NCBI RefSeq assembly: GCF_002211365.1
Contig: NZ_LOKZ01000023.1
Span: 186,001-250,000 of the forward strand
Direction of reading: 5' to 3'
Origin: Rhizobium sp. R711
Lineage (GTDB): Bacteria; Pseudomonadota; Alphaproteobacteria; Rhizobiales; Rhizobiaceae
Length of the DNA: 64,000 nt
Both the position numbers and the translations under genes were made by a program. Positions 17,701 to 27,582 of the stretch are shown piece by piece; position 1 is the stretch's first letter, and the number at the start of each line of letters is the position of its first letter. Below the pieces are notes generated by a model. That model was given only the letters and a program-made list of their open reading frames with translations. It ran no database searches and was not told where the DNA came from.

Positions 17701-17727
17701 ATAACGACGTTTGGGTCGATATGTTCC
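17701..17727 (-). promoter_or_regulatory. EcfG (general stress sigma factor) type promoter
   Basis: Reading on the minus strand, GGAAC (17723-17727) is followed by exactly 16 bases and then CGTTAT (17701-17706). This fits the GGAAC-N16/17-CGTT promoter recognised by EcfG/RpoE2 in alphaproteobacteria. It lies about 65 bases ahead of the response-regulator ATG at 17637. Confidence 0.6.
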
Positions 17728-18183
17728 AGGTTGGAGCGAAATAACTTCAGGGCAAACCACTGTTAACATTGACAAATCATTAATGGCAAATTGCCATTCA
17801 CGTAAGATCCCAGCTGATCTTGCCGGAATATCAACCGGTTGCCTTGAAGGCTGGAACCGATTTTCCGCGAAAATCGCGCAGAAATACCACCTCAGGTTCT
17901 CTATTTTCGGCGGCTTTGACAGCAATGCGAGGACTGGGGGGTCGGGCAGACCGGCTTTTTTAGGGGAGCTGGTGGCCATGTCGAGGTCTCCCGGATTGCT
18001 GATGGTAACGATTGTACACGCTCCGCCACCAAACAAATCAAAAGCCGGTATCCCACGCCTATGTGGGCCCGCCGCGGCCGCCCTTTGGCTCATTCCGAGA
18101 CAGGGCCTTGGCCGAGTTGACAACCGGTTGTGGAGTGCGGAGAGTGCACCCCCGGACCAGCGCCAGCACCTTTGGGGGACTTA
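17728..18183. other. intergenic region upstream of the alpha-2-macroglobulin gene
   Basis: About 450 bases between divergent genes with no convincing gene. It contains a palindrome, CGATTTTC-CGC-GAAAATCG (17858-17876, perfect 8-base arms), that could be an operator or a hairpin. GGGGGAC at 18175-18181 is the ribosome binding site for the ATG at 18184. A reading frame through the region on the plus strand lacks any recognisable protein. Confidence 0.4.
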
Positions 18184-21100
18184 ATGTCTGTACGCGCGTT
18201 TTTTGCCATCGCTGCAGTTGCTCTCGCGTCGATCACCGCAAGCCTTCCGGCATTTGCGGCGGACACGAAACGCGAAATCCAGACAATTCAGGACGCGGAC
18301 TACTTCGGCTTCGATTTGCGGACCGAACAGAACCTTACGTTGGATCAGTGCAAAGCTTCCTGCATCGGCGACAGGTCCTGCAAGGCCTTCACCTACAATC
18401 CGAAGGTGAAGTGGTGCTTCCTGAAGTCCGACTTCAAGACGATGAACGCATTCCCGGGCGCCATCGCCGGAAAGATCGTCGAGACCGCCGCCCAAAAGCA
18501 GGAGCCGGATATCGGCGCCGCTCCCCGCTTGAGCTTCCTGTCGGGCGATGTGATCCAACAGGCGCGCGACGACAAAGCCAATCTCGAAGTGGCCGACGAT
18601 CAAGAGGGCCAGAGCGCCGACAGCCTGATTGCCAACGGCCGCCTCGACCTGACGGCAGGCAATGCGATCGACGCGGTGAAGTCTTTGCGCAGTGCACTGG
18701 CGCTTTCCCCCGACAATGCCGACCTTTGGCTGGAAACGGCGCGCGCCGGCGACAGCTTCGCCAAGACCGACGACAATAATGGCAGCGAGATCTACGGACA
18801 GGCGGTACTGGCCGCCGTCAATGGCTATGACTTGACACGGACAACCTCTGCCCGTGCCGAGGCGCTTTCCGTACTTGCCGCCGCACTCGACAAGAACACC
18901 AACTATCGCGCTGCCCTCAACGCCTACAAGGCAAGCCTGGCGCTGGTGAATTCCAAAGAGGTCCAGGCGGCCTTCCTGCAGCTGAAATCGACGCAAGGGT
19001 TTCGCATCACCGAGCATACCGTCGACGCTGACAATGCAAGTCCGCGCGCCTGCGCGACGTTCTCCGAGCCTCTCATCAAGACCCTGGACTATACGCCTTT
19101 CGTGACGCTGAACGGTGCTGCGCCCAAAGCACTCGAAACCAAGGACAAGCAGGTCTGCATCGAAGGACTGACCCACGGCGAAAATTACAAGATCAGCTTC
19201 CGCACCGGCCTGCCCTCCTCGGTCGACGAGGTCCTCGAGGCTCCGGTCAACCTTGACATCTACGTCAAGGATCGTACGGCCAGCGTGCGCTTCACCGGCG
19301 ACAGCTTCGTGTTGCCTTCGACCGCGCGACGCGGGATCCCGATCGTTTCCGTCAACATGACGTCGGCCAACCTCAAGCTTTACCGCATCGGTGACCGTGG
19401 CATCGCACCGCTTTTGACGAGCTCGCAGTTCCTGACCCAGCTCGATGGCTACAGCGCACAGCGGATCGAAGACGAGAGTGGCGAACTGGTCTGGCAAGGC
19501 GCAATCGATATTGCCAACGATCTGAACAAGGATGTCGTCACGAGCTTCCCGGTGGACGAGGCACTGCCAGAGCGTAAGCCGGGCGTCTATGTATTGACGG
19601 CAACGGCACAGAACGCCCTGGATCAGGACTGGAACGCCCAGGCAACGCAATGGTTTGTCGTTTCCGATATCGGGATTACGACGTATGCGGGTACCGATGG
19701 CCTCAACGTGTTCACCCGCTCGCTTGCCTCGGCAAAGCCGATTGCTGGCATTGAGCTGCAGCTTCTGGCGAAAAACAATGAAGTGCTTGCAACTGCAACG
19801 ACGGATGAGAACGGTCGGGCGATGTTCACCGCCGGCCTTATGCGTGCAACGGCTGCCCTGGCGCCCGCTGTGATTACCGCCAGGAACGGTGACGCTGACT
19901 ACGTGTTCCTCGATATGACGCGCGCTGGCTTTGATCTGTCCGATCGCGGCGTCACCGGTCGTGCCTCGCCTGGCGCCATCGACGTCTTGAGCTGGACGGA
20001 GCGCGGCATCTACCGCGCCGGCGAAACGGTTCATGCGGCTGCCCTTGCCCGCGATAGCGATGGCAAGGCCATCGAGAACCTGCCGCTGACCTTCATCTTC
20101 CTGCGTCCCGATGGCGTCGAGGACCGCCGGATCGTCAGTCAGACCAGCAATGTCGGGGGCTATGCCATCGACCTGCCCGTTCAGGAAAACGCCATGCGCG
20201 GCACCTGGACGATGAACATCCACACAGATCCTAAGGGTTCGCCAATCGCGACCAAGACCTTCCTCGTCGATGACTTCGTGCCCGATCGCACCGACATGGA
20301 GATCAAGACGGAAGCCAAGGTCATCGGCCCTGAAACGGCCGCGACAATCAACATCAGCGGCAAGTATCTTTATGGGGCGCCGGCGGCCGGACTGTCACTT
20401 GAGGGCGATGTCGTCATCAAGCCGACGCGCCAGGCAGACGCCTTCCCCGGCTATGTTTTCGGCCTCGCCGACGAGGAAGCAAGCGAAGACACACGCCAGA
20501 CGATCGAAGGCCTCCCCGAACTTGACGAGAATGGCGAAGCTGTCACGGAGTTGACTGTCGGTGATCTGCCGGCGACGACGCAGCTTCTCAATGCCACCGT
20601 CTATATTCGCATGCAGGAAGCCGGCGGTCGCGCCATCGAGCGTTCGCTCGTCCTTCCCGTCAAGAACCAGGGTCCGATGATCGGTATCAAGCCGGAATTC
20701 TCTGGCGACCTTGGCGAGAATTCGATCGCCAACTTCACTGTCATCGGCGTTGATGCTGGCGGGGAAAAGCAGGTGATGGGCGGCCTTCGCTGGAAGCTCT
20801 CTAAACTGGACCGCGATTACCAATGGTATCGCGACGGCACCGCCTGGAAATACGAGCCGATCTACACCGCCAAGCAGGTTGCCAATGGCAATGTCGACGC
20901 GTCCCTCGACGGAGCGAAGATATCATCTCCCGTCGCTTGGGGACGCTACCGCCTCGAAGTCGAAAGCACGGAGACCGACGGCCCTGCTTCGAGCGTGGAA
21001 TTCGATGCGGGTTGGTTCGTCCAGGCAACATCGACGGAGACCCCTGACGGGCTTGAAGTCGCGCTGGACAAGGACAGCTACAAGATCGGCGAGACAGCCA

Positions 21101-23661
21101 AGCTGAAGGTCTCGTCGCGCTATGCGGGCGAATTGATGATCGCAGCCGGCACGGAAAATCTCGTCGCCGTCCAGAACGCGTCCATTGGCGAGAACGGCGG
21201 TGAAGTCGAAATTCCAGTCACCTCCGAGTGGGGTGCCGGCGCCTACGTGACGGCCACCCTGTTTCGCCCCGGTGACACGCAGGACAGCCACATGCCGATG
21301 CGTGCCATCGGCGTGAAATGGCTGAAGGTCGAGCCGGCAGAGCGTGCATTGCGCGTCGCGATCGACACACCGGAGAAGATGCTGCCGCGCGCACCGCTGC
21401 CAATTGCGCTTGCCGTTTCCGGTGCCGGCGCCAACGAGGAAGCCTATGTGACCGTAGCCGCCGTCGACGTCGGCATTCTCAACCTGACCCGCTACGAACC
21501 GCCAAACCCCGAAGACTGGTATTTCGGCCAGCGCCAGCTTGGTCTCGAAATCCGGGATCTTTACGGACGGCTGATCGATGGTTCGCTCGGCGCCACCGGC
21601 AAACTCAGGACCGGTGGTGACGGCGGTGCGGTGGCGCTTCAGGCAAGCCCGCCGACGCAAAAGCTCGTCGCCTTCTTCTCCGGCCCGGTCAAACTTGACG
21701 CCGAGGGCAAGGCAAATGTCAGCTTTGACATCCCGCAGTTCAACGGGACAGCCCGTGTCATGGCGCTCGCCTGGTCGAAGGCCGGCGTTGGCCATGCGAC
21801 AAAGGATGTCATTATTCGCGATCCGGTCGTCGTGACAGCGAGCGCGCCGCGCTTCCTCGCACCCAAAGACAGGTCCGAGCTTCGCCTCGATATTGCCAAT
21901 ACCGACGCGCCAGCTGGGGACTTCAAGCTGACCGTTTCCGGTAACGAGGCGGTGGGTGTCGACCAGGCGTCGCAGACGATCCATCTTCCAGCCGGCGCGA
22001 AAACTGCCCTGACGCTCGCCGTCACCGGCAAGCAGCCGGGCAATGGCAGCGTTTCGATCAAGCTTTCTGATGCGGCTGGCCTGTCGCTCGATCAGACAGT
22101 CGACGTCCCTGTCCGACCGGCGGTTTTGCCGATGACCGAACGCCGCGTGCTGGCTCTCAATCCAGCCACCAAGCTTACTGTCGACAAGGCATTGCTGGCA
22201 GACAGCGTACTGCCAGGCGCCTCCGTCAGCGTCAGCGTCACGCGTTCGGCCGCTTTCGACATTCCAGCTCTGCTGATGTCGCTTGATCGCTACCCGTTTG
22301 GCTGCGCCGAGCAGACGACGAGCCGTGCCCTGCCTCTGCTTTATCTGAGCGAGCTTGACAGGCAAGCCGGCCGGGAAGATGACGCTGACGTCAAGAAACG
22401 CGTTCAGGACGCAATCTACCGGGTGCTCTCCTATCAAGCCTCGGCGGGAAGTTTTGGCCTCTGGGGGCCTGATAGCGGCGATCTCTGGCTCGATTCCTAT
22501 GTCACCGATTTCCTGACGCGCGCGCGCGAACAGAAATATGACGTACCGGATCGCGCTTTTGCGCAGGCGTTGGAAAACCTTCAAAATGCCTTGAGCTACG
22601 ACGTCAATGTCAAGGATCAGGGCGACCAGATCGCCTATGCGCTCTACGTTCTCGCCCGCAACAAGAAAGCGGCGATCAGCGACCTTCGCTACTATGCCGA
22701 TACGATGATCAACGATTTCCCGACGCCGCTTGCCAAGGCCCATATCGCGGCGGCACTGGCCCTTTACGGCGATGCGACGCGGTCGAAGAACATCTTCGTC
22801 GATGCCTTGCAGATGTCGGAACAGTCGATGGTGACGCGCGTCAATCTTTCGAGAACGGACTACGGCTCGATCCTGCGCGACGGTGCCGCAATCCTTGCTC
22901 TTGCCGCAGAAAGCCGCCCCGTCCCGCCGGTGGTTTCTGAACTCGCAAAAGCTGTCGCCAAGGAATGGAACCACAGCAAATACACAAGTACGCAGGAACA
23001 GGCCTGGATGCTGCTTGCCGCGCGAGCCATTCAGGGCGGCGACGATTCGATCAAGATCGACGTCAACGGCGCGCTGCACAACAGTGCCTACATGGCCAAG
23101 ATGACCGGGGATGCCTTGATGGGCAATGCGCTGACGCTCACCAACCAGACGAGCGAGCCCGTCTCAGCAGTCGTCACGACGGTTGCCGCCCCCGTCGTGC
23201 CACCGCCCGCCGGTGGGGACGGCTTCGCCATCGAGCGCACCTACTACACCCTGGATGGCGAAGAGGCGAATGTGACCGAGGCCATGCAGAACGAACGCTA
23301 TGTCGTCGTCCTGCACATCACGGAAAGCAATAACTGGCCATCGCGCATCGTTGTGACGGATCTGCTACCGGCCGGCTTCCAGATCGACAATCCAAGTCTG
23401 GTCGACAGCGCGCAGCTGACCAACTTCGATTGGATCGGCGAGGTCACGGCCGCCCACACCGAATTTCGCAATGACCGCTTCGTGGCCGCATTCAACCGCT
23501 CGGCGGACGACAATCGCGAAATCAACGTCGCCTATGTCGTACGCGCCGTCACACCGGGCACCTATGATCATCCGGCAGCCGCCGTCGAGGACATGTATCG
23601 ACCGCAGCTTTCTGCGCGCACGGCAACCGGCAAGATGGAGGTCACCGCAGCGTCGAAATGA
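18184..23661 (+). CDS. bacterial alpha-2-macroglobulin with N-terminal PAN domain
   Basis: An 1825-residue secreted protein. A signal peptide (about 1-26, cleavage after FA-A) is followed by a Cys-rich PAN/apple-like domain (DQCKASCIGDRSCKAFTY), a short helical repeat region, then macroglobulin domains. The thioester motif GCAEQ is present (Cys1374, Gln1377), within YPFGCAEQTTSRALPLL, followed by the alpha-helical thioester domain and a C-terminal receptor-type domain (VVTDLLPAGFQIDNP). Such proteins trap foreign proteases in the periplasm. The gene overlaps pbpC by four bases, the usual pairing in which the PBP repairs peptidoglycan. The PAN domain may add carbohydrate or protein binding. 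Confidence 0.93.
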   Translation: MSVRAFFAIAAVALASITASLPAFAADTKREIQTIQDADYFGFDLRTEQNLTLDQCKASCIGDRSCKAFTYNPKVKWCFLKSDFKTMNAFPGAIAGKIVETAAQKQEPDIGAAPRLSFLSGDVIQQARDDKANLEVADDQEGQSADSLIANGRLDLTAGNAIDAVKSLRSALALSPDNADLWLETARAGDSFAKTDDNNGSEIYGQAVLAAVNGYDLTRTTSARAEALSVLAAALDKNTNYRAALNAYKASLALVNSKEVQAAFLQLKSTQGFRITEHTVDADNASPRACATFSEPLIKTLDYTPFVTLNGAAPKALETKDKQVCIEGLTHGENYKISFRTGLPSSVDEVLEAPVNLDIYVKDRTASVRFTGDSFVLPSTARRGIPIVSVNMTSANLKLYRIGDRGIAPLLTSSQFLTQLDGYSAQRIEDESGELVWQGAIDIANDLNKDVVTSFPVDEALPERKPGVYVLTATAQNALDQDWNAQATQWFVVSDIGITTYAGTDGLNVFTRSLASAKPIAGIELQLLAKNNEVLATATTDENGRAMFTAGLMRATAALAPAVITARNGDADYVFLDMTRAGFDLSDRGVTGRASPGAIDVLSWTERGIYRAGETVHAAALARDSDGKAIENLPLTFIFLRPDGVEDRRIVSQTSNVGGYAIDLPVQENAMRGTWTMNIHTDPKGSPIATKTFLVDDFVPDRTDMEIKTEAKVIGPETAATINISGKYLYGAPAAGLSLEGDVVIKPTRQADAFPGYVFGLADEEASEDTRQTIEGLPELDENGEAVTELTVGDLPATTQLLNATVYIRMQEAGGRAIERSLVLPVKNQGPMIGIKPEFSGDLGENSIANFTVIGVDAGGEKQVMGGLRWKLSKLDRDYQWYRDGTAWKYEPIYTAKQVANGNVDASLDGAKISSPVAWGRYRLEVESTETDGPASSVEFDAGWFVQATSTETPDGLEVALDKDSYKIGETAKLKVSSRYAGELMIAAGTENLVAVQNASIGENGGEVEIPVTSEWGAGAYVTATLFRPGDTQDSHMPMRAIGVKWLKVEPAERALRVAIDTPEKMLPRAPLPIALAVSGAGANEEAYVTVAAVDVGILNLTRYEPPNPEDWYFGQRQLGLEIRDLYGRLIDGSLGATGKLRTGGDGGAVALQASPPTQKLVAFFSGPVKLDAEGKANVSFDIPQFNGTARVMALAWSKAGVGHATKDVIIRDPVVVTASAPRFLAPKDRSELRLDIANTDAPAGDFKLTVSGNEAVGVDQASQTIHLPAGAKTALTLAVTGKQPGNGSVSIKLSDAAGLSLDQTVDVPVRPAVLPMTERRVLALNPATKLTVDKALLADSVLPGASVSVSVTRSAAFDIPALLMSLDRYPFGCAEQTTSRALPLLYLSELDRQAGREDDADVKKRVQDAIYRVLSYQASAGSFGLWGPDSGDLWLDSYVTDFLTRAREQKYDVPDRAFAQALENLQNALSYDVNVKDQGDQIAYALYVLARNKKAAISDLRYYADTMINDFPTPLAKAHIAAALALYGDATRSKNIFVDALQMSEQSMVTRVNLSRTDYGSILRDGAAILALAAESRPVPPVVSELAKAVAKEWNHSKYTSTQEQAWMLLAARAIQGGDDSIKIDVNGALHNSAYMAKMTGDALMGNALTLTNQTSEPVSAVVTTVAAPVVPPPAGGDGFAIERTYYTLDGEEANVTEAMQNERYVVVLHITESNNWPSRIVVTDLLPAGFQIDNPSLVDSAQLTNFDWIGEVTAAHTEFRNDRFVAAFNRSADDNREINVAYVVRAVTPGTYDHPAAAVEDMYRPQLSARTATGKMEVTAASK

Positions 23662-25739
23662 GTGTGCAGAAGAAGCTCGCGATCGCAGGCCTCGCCGGCA
23701 TCCTCATTGCCGGCGTCGGGCTGGCCTTGCTCGACGCTGCCGACCGGGCCTATCCGCCGCCCCTCGACAGGGCGGACACCGTCTCTGCGGAAGTGCGCGA
23801 CGCTGACGGCCAGTTGCTGCGCGCCTTTGCAACGCCTGAGGGTCTCTGGCGTCTGAAGACCACAGCGGCCGATGTCGACCCGCAATTCCTAAAGATGCTT
23901 GTCGCCTACGAGGACCGGCGGTTCTACACCCATGCCGGCGTCGATCTGCAGGCAATAGGTCGTGCCGCCATCCAGCTCGTCACCAACGGCCACATCGTTT
24001 CTGGCGCATCGACGCTGTCGATGCAGGTCGCGCGGCTGATCGAACCGCGCCAGGGCCGCTCGCTGTCGGCCAAGCTCCTGCAGATGGCGCGCGCCCTCCA
24101 GATCGAACGACGGCTCTCCAAGAAGCAGATCCTTGATCTGTACCTGACGCACGCGCCCTATGGCGGCAATCTCGAAGGTGTGCGGGCTGCAAGCCTTGCC
24201 TATTTCGGAAAAGAGCCTCGGCGGTTGACTGTCGCTGAGGCCGCCCTCCTTGTGGCGCTGCCGCAGCTACCGGAAAAGCGGCGTCCGGACCGCAATCTCT
24301 TGACCGCCGAGGCAGCGCGCAAACGTGTTTTGGAACGCGTCGCCGTCGCCGAGACTGTCGGTGAGGGTGAGGCGGCACGTGCCGAAATCGTGCCGGTGCC
24401 GTCTCGGCGCATGCAGCTTCCAGCGCTCGCCGCGCACGTGGCCGAAGCGGCGCGACGCAAGGATTTAAAAGCGCTGCAATACCAGACGACCTTAAAGAAG
24501 CAAGTGCAAGAAGGGTTGGAAGCCGTTGCCCGCGCCTCCGCATTGAAACTCGGCCCGAAGCTGTCGATCGCAATGGTCATGGCCGATGCAGAGACCGGTG
24601 AGATCGTCGGCGAAGTTGGCTCGGCCGACTACTTCGACACCAGCCGTTCAGGCTGGATCGACATGACGCGTGCCAGCCGTTCGCCTGGCTCGACGCTGAA
24701 GCCGTTCATTTATGGCCTTGCATTTGAGGAAGGCCTGGTGAGCCAGGAGACGATCATCGAAGATCGTCCGGCCGATTTCTTCGGATACCGGCCACGAAAT
24801 TTCGACATGAGCTATCAGGGCGACGTCACCGTGCGCGAAGCTCTGCAATTGTCTCTGAACGTACCCGCCGTCAAGCTGCTCGATGCCGTCAATCCGGCCA
24901 AGCTGCTGATCCGCTTTCGCCGTGCGCAGGTGCGTCCGCTTTTGCCCCCGAACGAAACACCCGGGCTTGCAATCGGCCTGGGTGGCCTCGGCATTACGCT
25001 GAAGGATCTGGTCCAGCTTTACACCGCGCTCGCCAATCGGGGCCAGCCGGTGCAGATCGGCGATGGCGTCAACGACCAGCCTGGCAAGATCGATGGCGAG
25101 GGCATGCTTGACCCGGTGGCTGTCTGGAATGTCGCCGATATCCTGTCGGGTGTCATTCCACCTGCCGGCGCTCCCAAGCAGGGGATCGCCTACAAGACCG
25201 GCACGAGCTATGGCTATCGTGATGCCTGGTCCATCGGCTATGACGGGCGCCATGTGCTTGGCGTATGGGTCGGACGTCCCGACAATGGCGCTGTGCCAGG
25301 ATTGACGGGTTACGGCACCGCGGCACCCATACTTTTTGAAGGATTTGCAAAATCAGGCATCGCAACGACGCCCCTTTCCCGTGCACCTTCGGGAGCAATG
25401 CGGATCGCCCAGTCCGAGCTACCGATCAGCCAACGTCGTTTTGCCATCAATCCAAGCGGCCTGTTGGCAACCTCCGGCCGTGAACCGGCGCCGCAAATTG
25501 TCTATCCGCCCGAGGGTGCGCATGTCGATCTTGGGGCGAAGAACGGTGAACTTTCGCCCTTGATGCTGAAACTACAGGGCGGACGCGCTCCCTTCCGCTG
25601 GCTTGCCAACGGCAAGCCGTTGACGGATCTGTCGCGGCGTCGCACCAATCAGTGGATACCGGATGGCGGCGGCTACTCGAAGCTCACCGTGATTGACGCC
25701 ATGGGCCGGGCCGCAAGTGTCGGCGTTTTCGTCGAGTGA
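23658..25739 (+). CDS. pbpC: penicillin-binding protein 1C
   Basis: A 693-residue bifunctional peptidoglycan synthase with one N-terminal membrane anchor (AIAGLAGILIAGVGLALL). The glycosyltransferase motifs are EDRRFYTHAGVD (catalytic Glu) and GASTLSMQVAR. The transpeptidase triad is SPGSTLKPF (STLK), SLNVP (SxN) and YKTGTS (KTG). The C-terminal BiPBP_C-type domain (about 610-693) ends with a beta-rich segment containing APFRWLANGKPL. It starts within the ATGA overlapping the macroglobulin stop, so the two are co-translated. Confidence 0.95.
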   Translation: MSVQKKLAIAGLAGILIAGVGLALLDAADRAYPPPLDRADTVSAEVRDADGQLLRAFATPEGLWRLKTTAADVDPQFLKMLVAYEDRRFYTHAGVDLQAIGRAAIQLVTNGHIVSGASTLSMQVARLIEPRQGRSLSAKLLQMARALQIERRLSKKQILDLYLTHAPYGGNLEGVRAASLAYFGKEPRRLTVAEAALLVALPQLPEKRRPDRNLLTAEAARKRVLERVAVAETVGEGEAARAEIVPVPSRRMQLPALAAHVAEAARRKDLKALQYQTTLKKQVQEGLEAVARASALKLGPKLSIAMVMADAETGEIVGEVGSADYFDTSRSGWIDMTRASRSPGSTLKPFIYGLAFEEGLVSQETIIEDRPADFFGYRPRNFDMSYQGDVTVREALQLSLNVPAVKLLDAVNPAKLLIRFRRAQVRPLLPPNETPGLAIGLGGLGITLKDLVQLYTALANRGQPVQIGDGVNDQPGKIDGEGMLDPVAVWNVADILSGVIPPAGAPKQGIAYKTGTSYGYRDAWSIGYDGRHVLGVWVGRPDNGAVPGLTGYGTAAPILFEGFAKSGIATTPLSRAPSGAMRIAQSELPISQRRFAINPSGLLATSGREPAPQIVYPPEGAHVDLGAKNGELSPLMLKLQGGRAPFRWLANGKPLTDLSRRRTNQWIPDGGGYSKLTVIDAMGRAASVGVFVE

Positions 25740-26328
25740 TCACGTGCAGGGAAAACTAAGCACAAAGGTCGCCGGTTGTGAGGGGAAATCGAAAGTACAG
25801 CCAAAGCTAGACTTCGGCTGGAAAGTGGTGGCCCTTGTAACGATGAGAGATCGGCCGGGCGGGACCCGTGGTCATGGCAGCAACTATCACCGTAATCCTA
25901 AAGGCGATGCTTCACCGATCGGAACCCCTTGCGCTCGACGAGGTGATTCAGGCGACGACGATCGGCGAGGGTCGGTTGCGAATAGCATCGGGACATGCCA
26001 AAAATCTTCAAAGGTAAATCTTTGAAATCCTTGAGATCATTGGCATCTCGCACGCGCTTAAGAGGGCATCCGCGCGGATCCAATGCGGAGAAGATCAAAG
26101 ATCAAGGGCGTGATCTGGCCGGAGTGCTACCTGTTTGGCGTGTCAGGATGGTGCAAAACTAAGTCTTTTGACCCATCGCAAACCTCCCAACGGCTAGGTG
26201 GCAATCGACAGGCACTTTCTTCCATAGTTGTTGCGATAACAGGCGATCTGTGCCTGCGGGGCCTGAATTCGGCCGCTTACCCTGTCGCCCGCGCGCGTTT
26301 TTCGTTGGCTAGCAACGTAGGAGCTTCG
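25740..26328. other. intergenic region before the polysaccharide locus
   Basis: About 590 bases with no credible gene. It marks the change from metabolic and envelope genes to polysaccharide genes. A hairpin with one mismatch lies at 25799-25819 (AGCCAAAG/CTTCGGCT) but has no T-run. A perfect inverted repeat, TTCAAAG-GTAAAT-CTTTGAA, lies at 26007-26026 and may be an operator of the pyruvyltransferase gene. GTAGGAG at 26317-26323 is that gene's ribosome binding site. Confidence 0.4.
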
Positions 26329-27582
26329 ATGAAAATCGGATTATTCGGCCAGTTCGGCAGTGGAAACAGCGGTAACGACGGTTCCCTCGAAGCAATGTTG
26401 AATTTGCTGCGCGAGCGTTGCCCTGAAGCCGAACTCCTTTGCATCTGTTCCAATCCGGATCTCGTCAGGAAAAAATATGGGGTTCCCTCTGTCGGTCTCA
26501 GCGGCACGATCTCCGGCAGTCCGCGAGCGGATAGGTTGAACCGCATCCTGGGAAGAGTGCCGCATCGACTCGCACGCATCAGGTCCCTTTTCAAACAGGT
26601 CAAAGTGCTCGACCTCATCATCATACCGGGAACGGGGATCCTTGATGACTATCAGGAAACGCCCTGGGGATGGCCGTTCGTCATCTTCCGATGGTGCCTG
26701 GCCGCCAGGCTGCGTAACGTTCCCGTCGCCTTCGTCAGCATCGGCGCCGGCCCGATCTCGCATCCGCTCAGCCGATTCTTCCTCAGAACCGCCGCGCAAA
26801 CCGCCAAGTACCGATCCTACCGTGACGATTTCTCGCGCCGATACCTAGAAAACATCGGCATGGATGTCGCTCAGGATTTCCGATTTCCCGATATCGCCTT
26901 CCGCCTGCCGGCACCGAAGACTGCCCGGGTCACCGAGGGGCCGCACCGCACCGTCGGTCTTGGTGTCATGCATTATCGGGGCTGGGCCAAATCGAGCCGT
27001 GATGGGAACACGATTTATCGGACCTATATTGGCAGGCTTGCAGAGTTCGTCATTTGGCTTGCAGGCGAAGGTTACCATATTCACCTGCTGACCGGCGATC
27101 TGCGCGACCAGATCGCTGTCCACGACCTGATGAAGAAAATTAAGGATATGGATGGACAAAGCGCGCTCGACCAGGTGGCCGTCGGGCTCGGCGAAACCCT
27201 GCACGATCTCATGCGCGAAATCGAACAAACCGATGTCGCGATTGTCTCGCGCTACCATAACGTCGTCTGCTCGCTGAAACTTGGCCGACCGATCATTTCA
27301 CTCGGATACGCTCAAAAGAACGACGATCTCCTGGCGGAGTTCTCGCAGGATCAGTATTGCCAGCACATCGAGACGTTCGATCTGGACATGCTCAAGCTGC
27401 AGCTCCACCAGATACTGGCCAATTTCGATGATATCCGGAAGCAGATTAAAGACGGCAACGACAGGGTTCAGAAAAGCCTTGCCGAGCAAGACGAGCTTCT
27501 GACGGAACGCCTGCTTGCGCCGCGCAACGCGAGAGGAAAACGCCCAAACCCGATCGGCAGCGATTCACGAGCCCTTGGCTGA
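26329..27582 (+). CDS. polysaccharide pyruvyl transferase family protein
   Basis: A 417-residue protein of the CsaB/ExoV-type family, which attaches ketal pyruvate to sugar residues using phosphoenolpyruvate. It has the N-terminal GLFGQFGSGNSGNDGSLEAM, FVSIGAGPISHPLS in the middle, and the C-terminal pocket VAIVSRYHNVVCSLKLGRP with the conserved Arg-His, then ISLGYAQKNDDLLAEF. ATG 26329 follows TAGGAG. Its 3' end overlaps the convergent glycosyltransferase gene by 18 bases. It most likely pyruvylates the polymer made by this locus. Confidence 0.88.
   Translation: MKIGLFGQFGSGNSGNDGSLEAMLNLLRERCPEAELLCICSNPDLVRKKYGVPSVGLSGTISGSPRADRLNRILGRVPHRLARIRSLFKQVKVLDLIIIPGTGILDDYQETPWGWPFVIFRWCLAARLRNVPVAFVSIGAGPISHPLSRFFLRTAAQTAKYRSYRDDFSRRYLENIGMDVAQDFRFPDIAFRLPAPKTARVTEGPHRTVGLGVMHYRGWAKSSRDGNTIYRTYIGRLAEFVIWLAGEGYHIHLLTGDLRDQIAVHDLMKKIKDMDGQSALDQVAVGLGETLHDLMREIEQTDVAIVSRYHNVVCSLKLGRPIISLGYAQKNDDLLAEFSQDQYCQHIETFDLDMLKLQLHQILANFDDIRKQIKDGNDRVQKSLAEQDELLTERLLAPRNARGKRPNPIGSDSRALG

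Noticed and set aside
18181..20223. A 680-residue open frame on the minus strand inside the alpha-2-macroglobulin gene
   Set aside because: It is antisense to a gene with clear signal peptide and domain structure, has no recognisable motif, and is explained by high GC in the third codon position. The same holds for 20923-23079 and 42240-44084.
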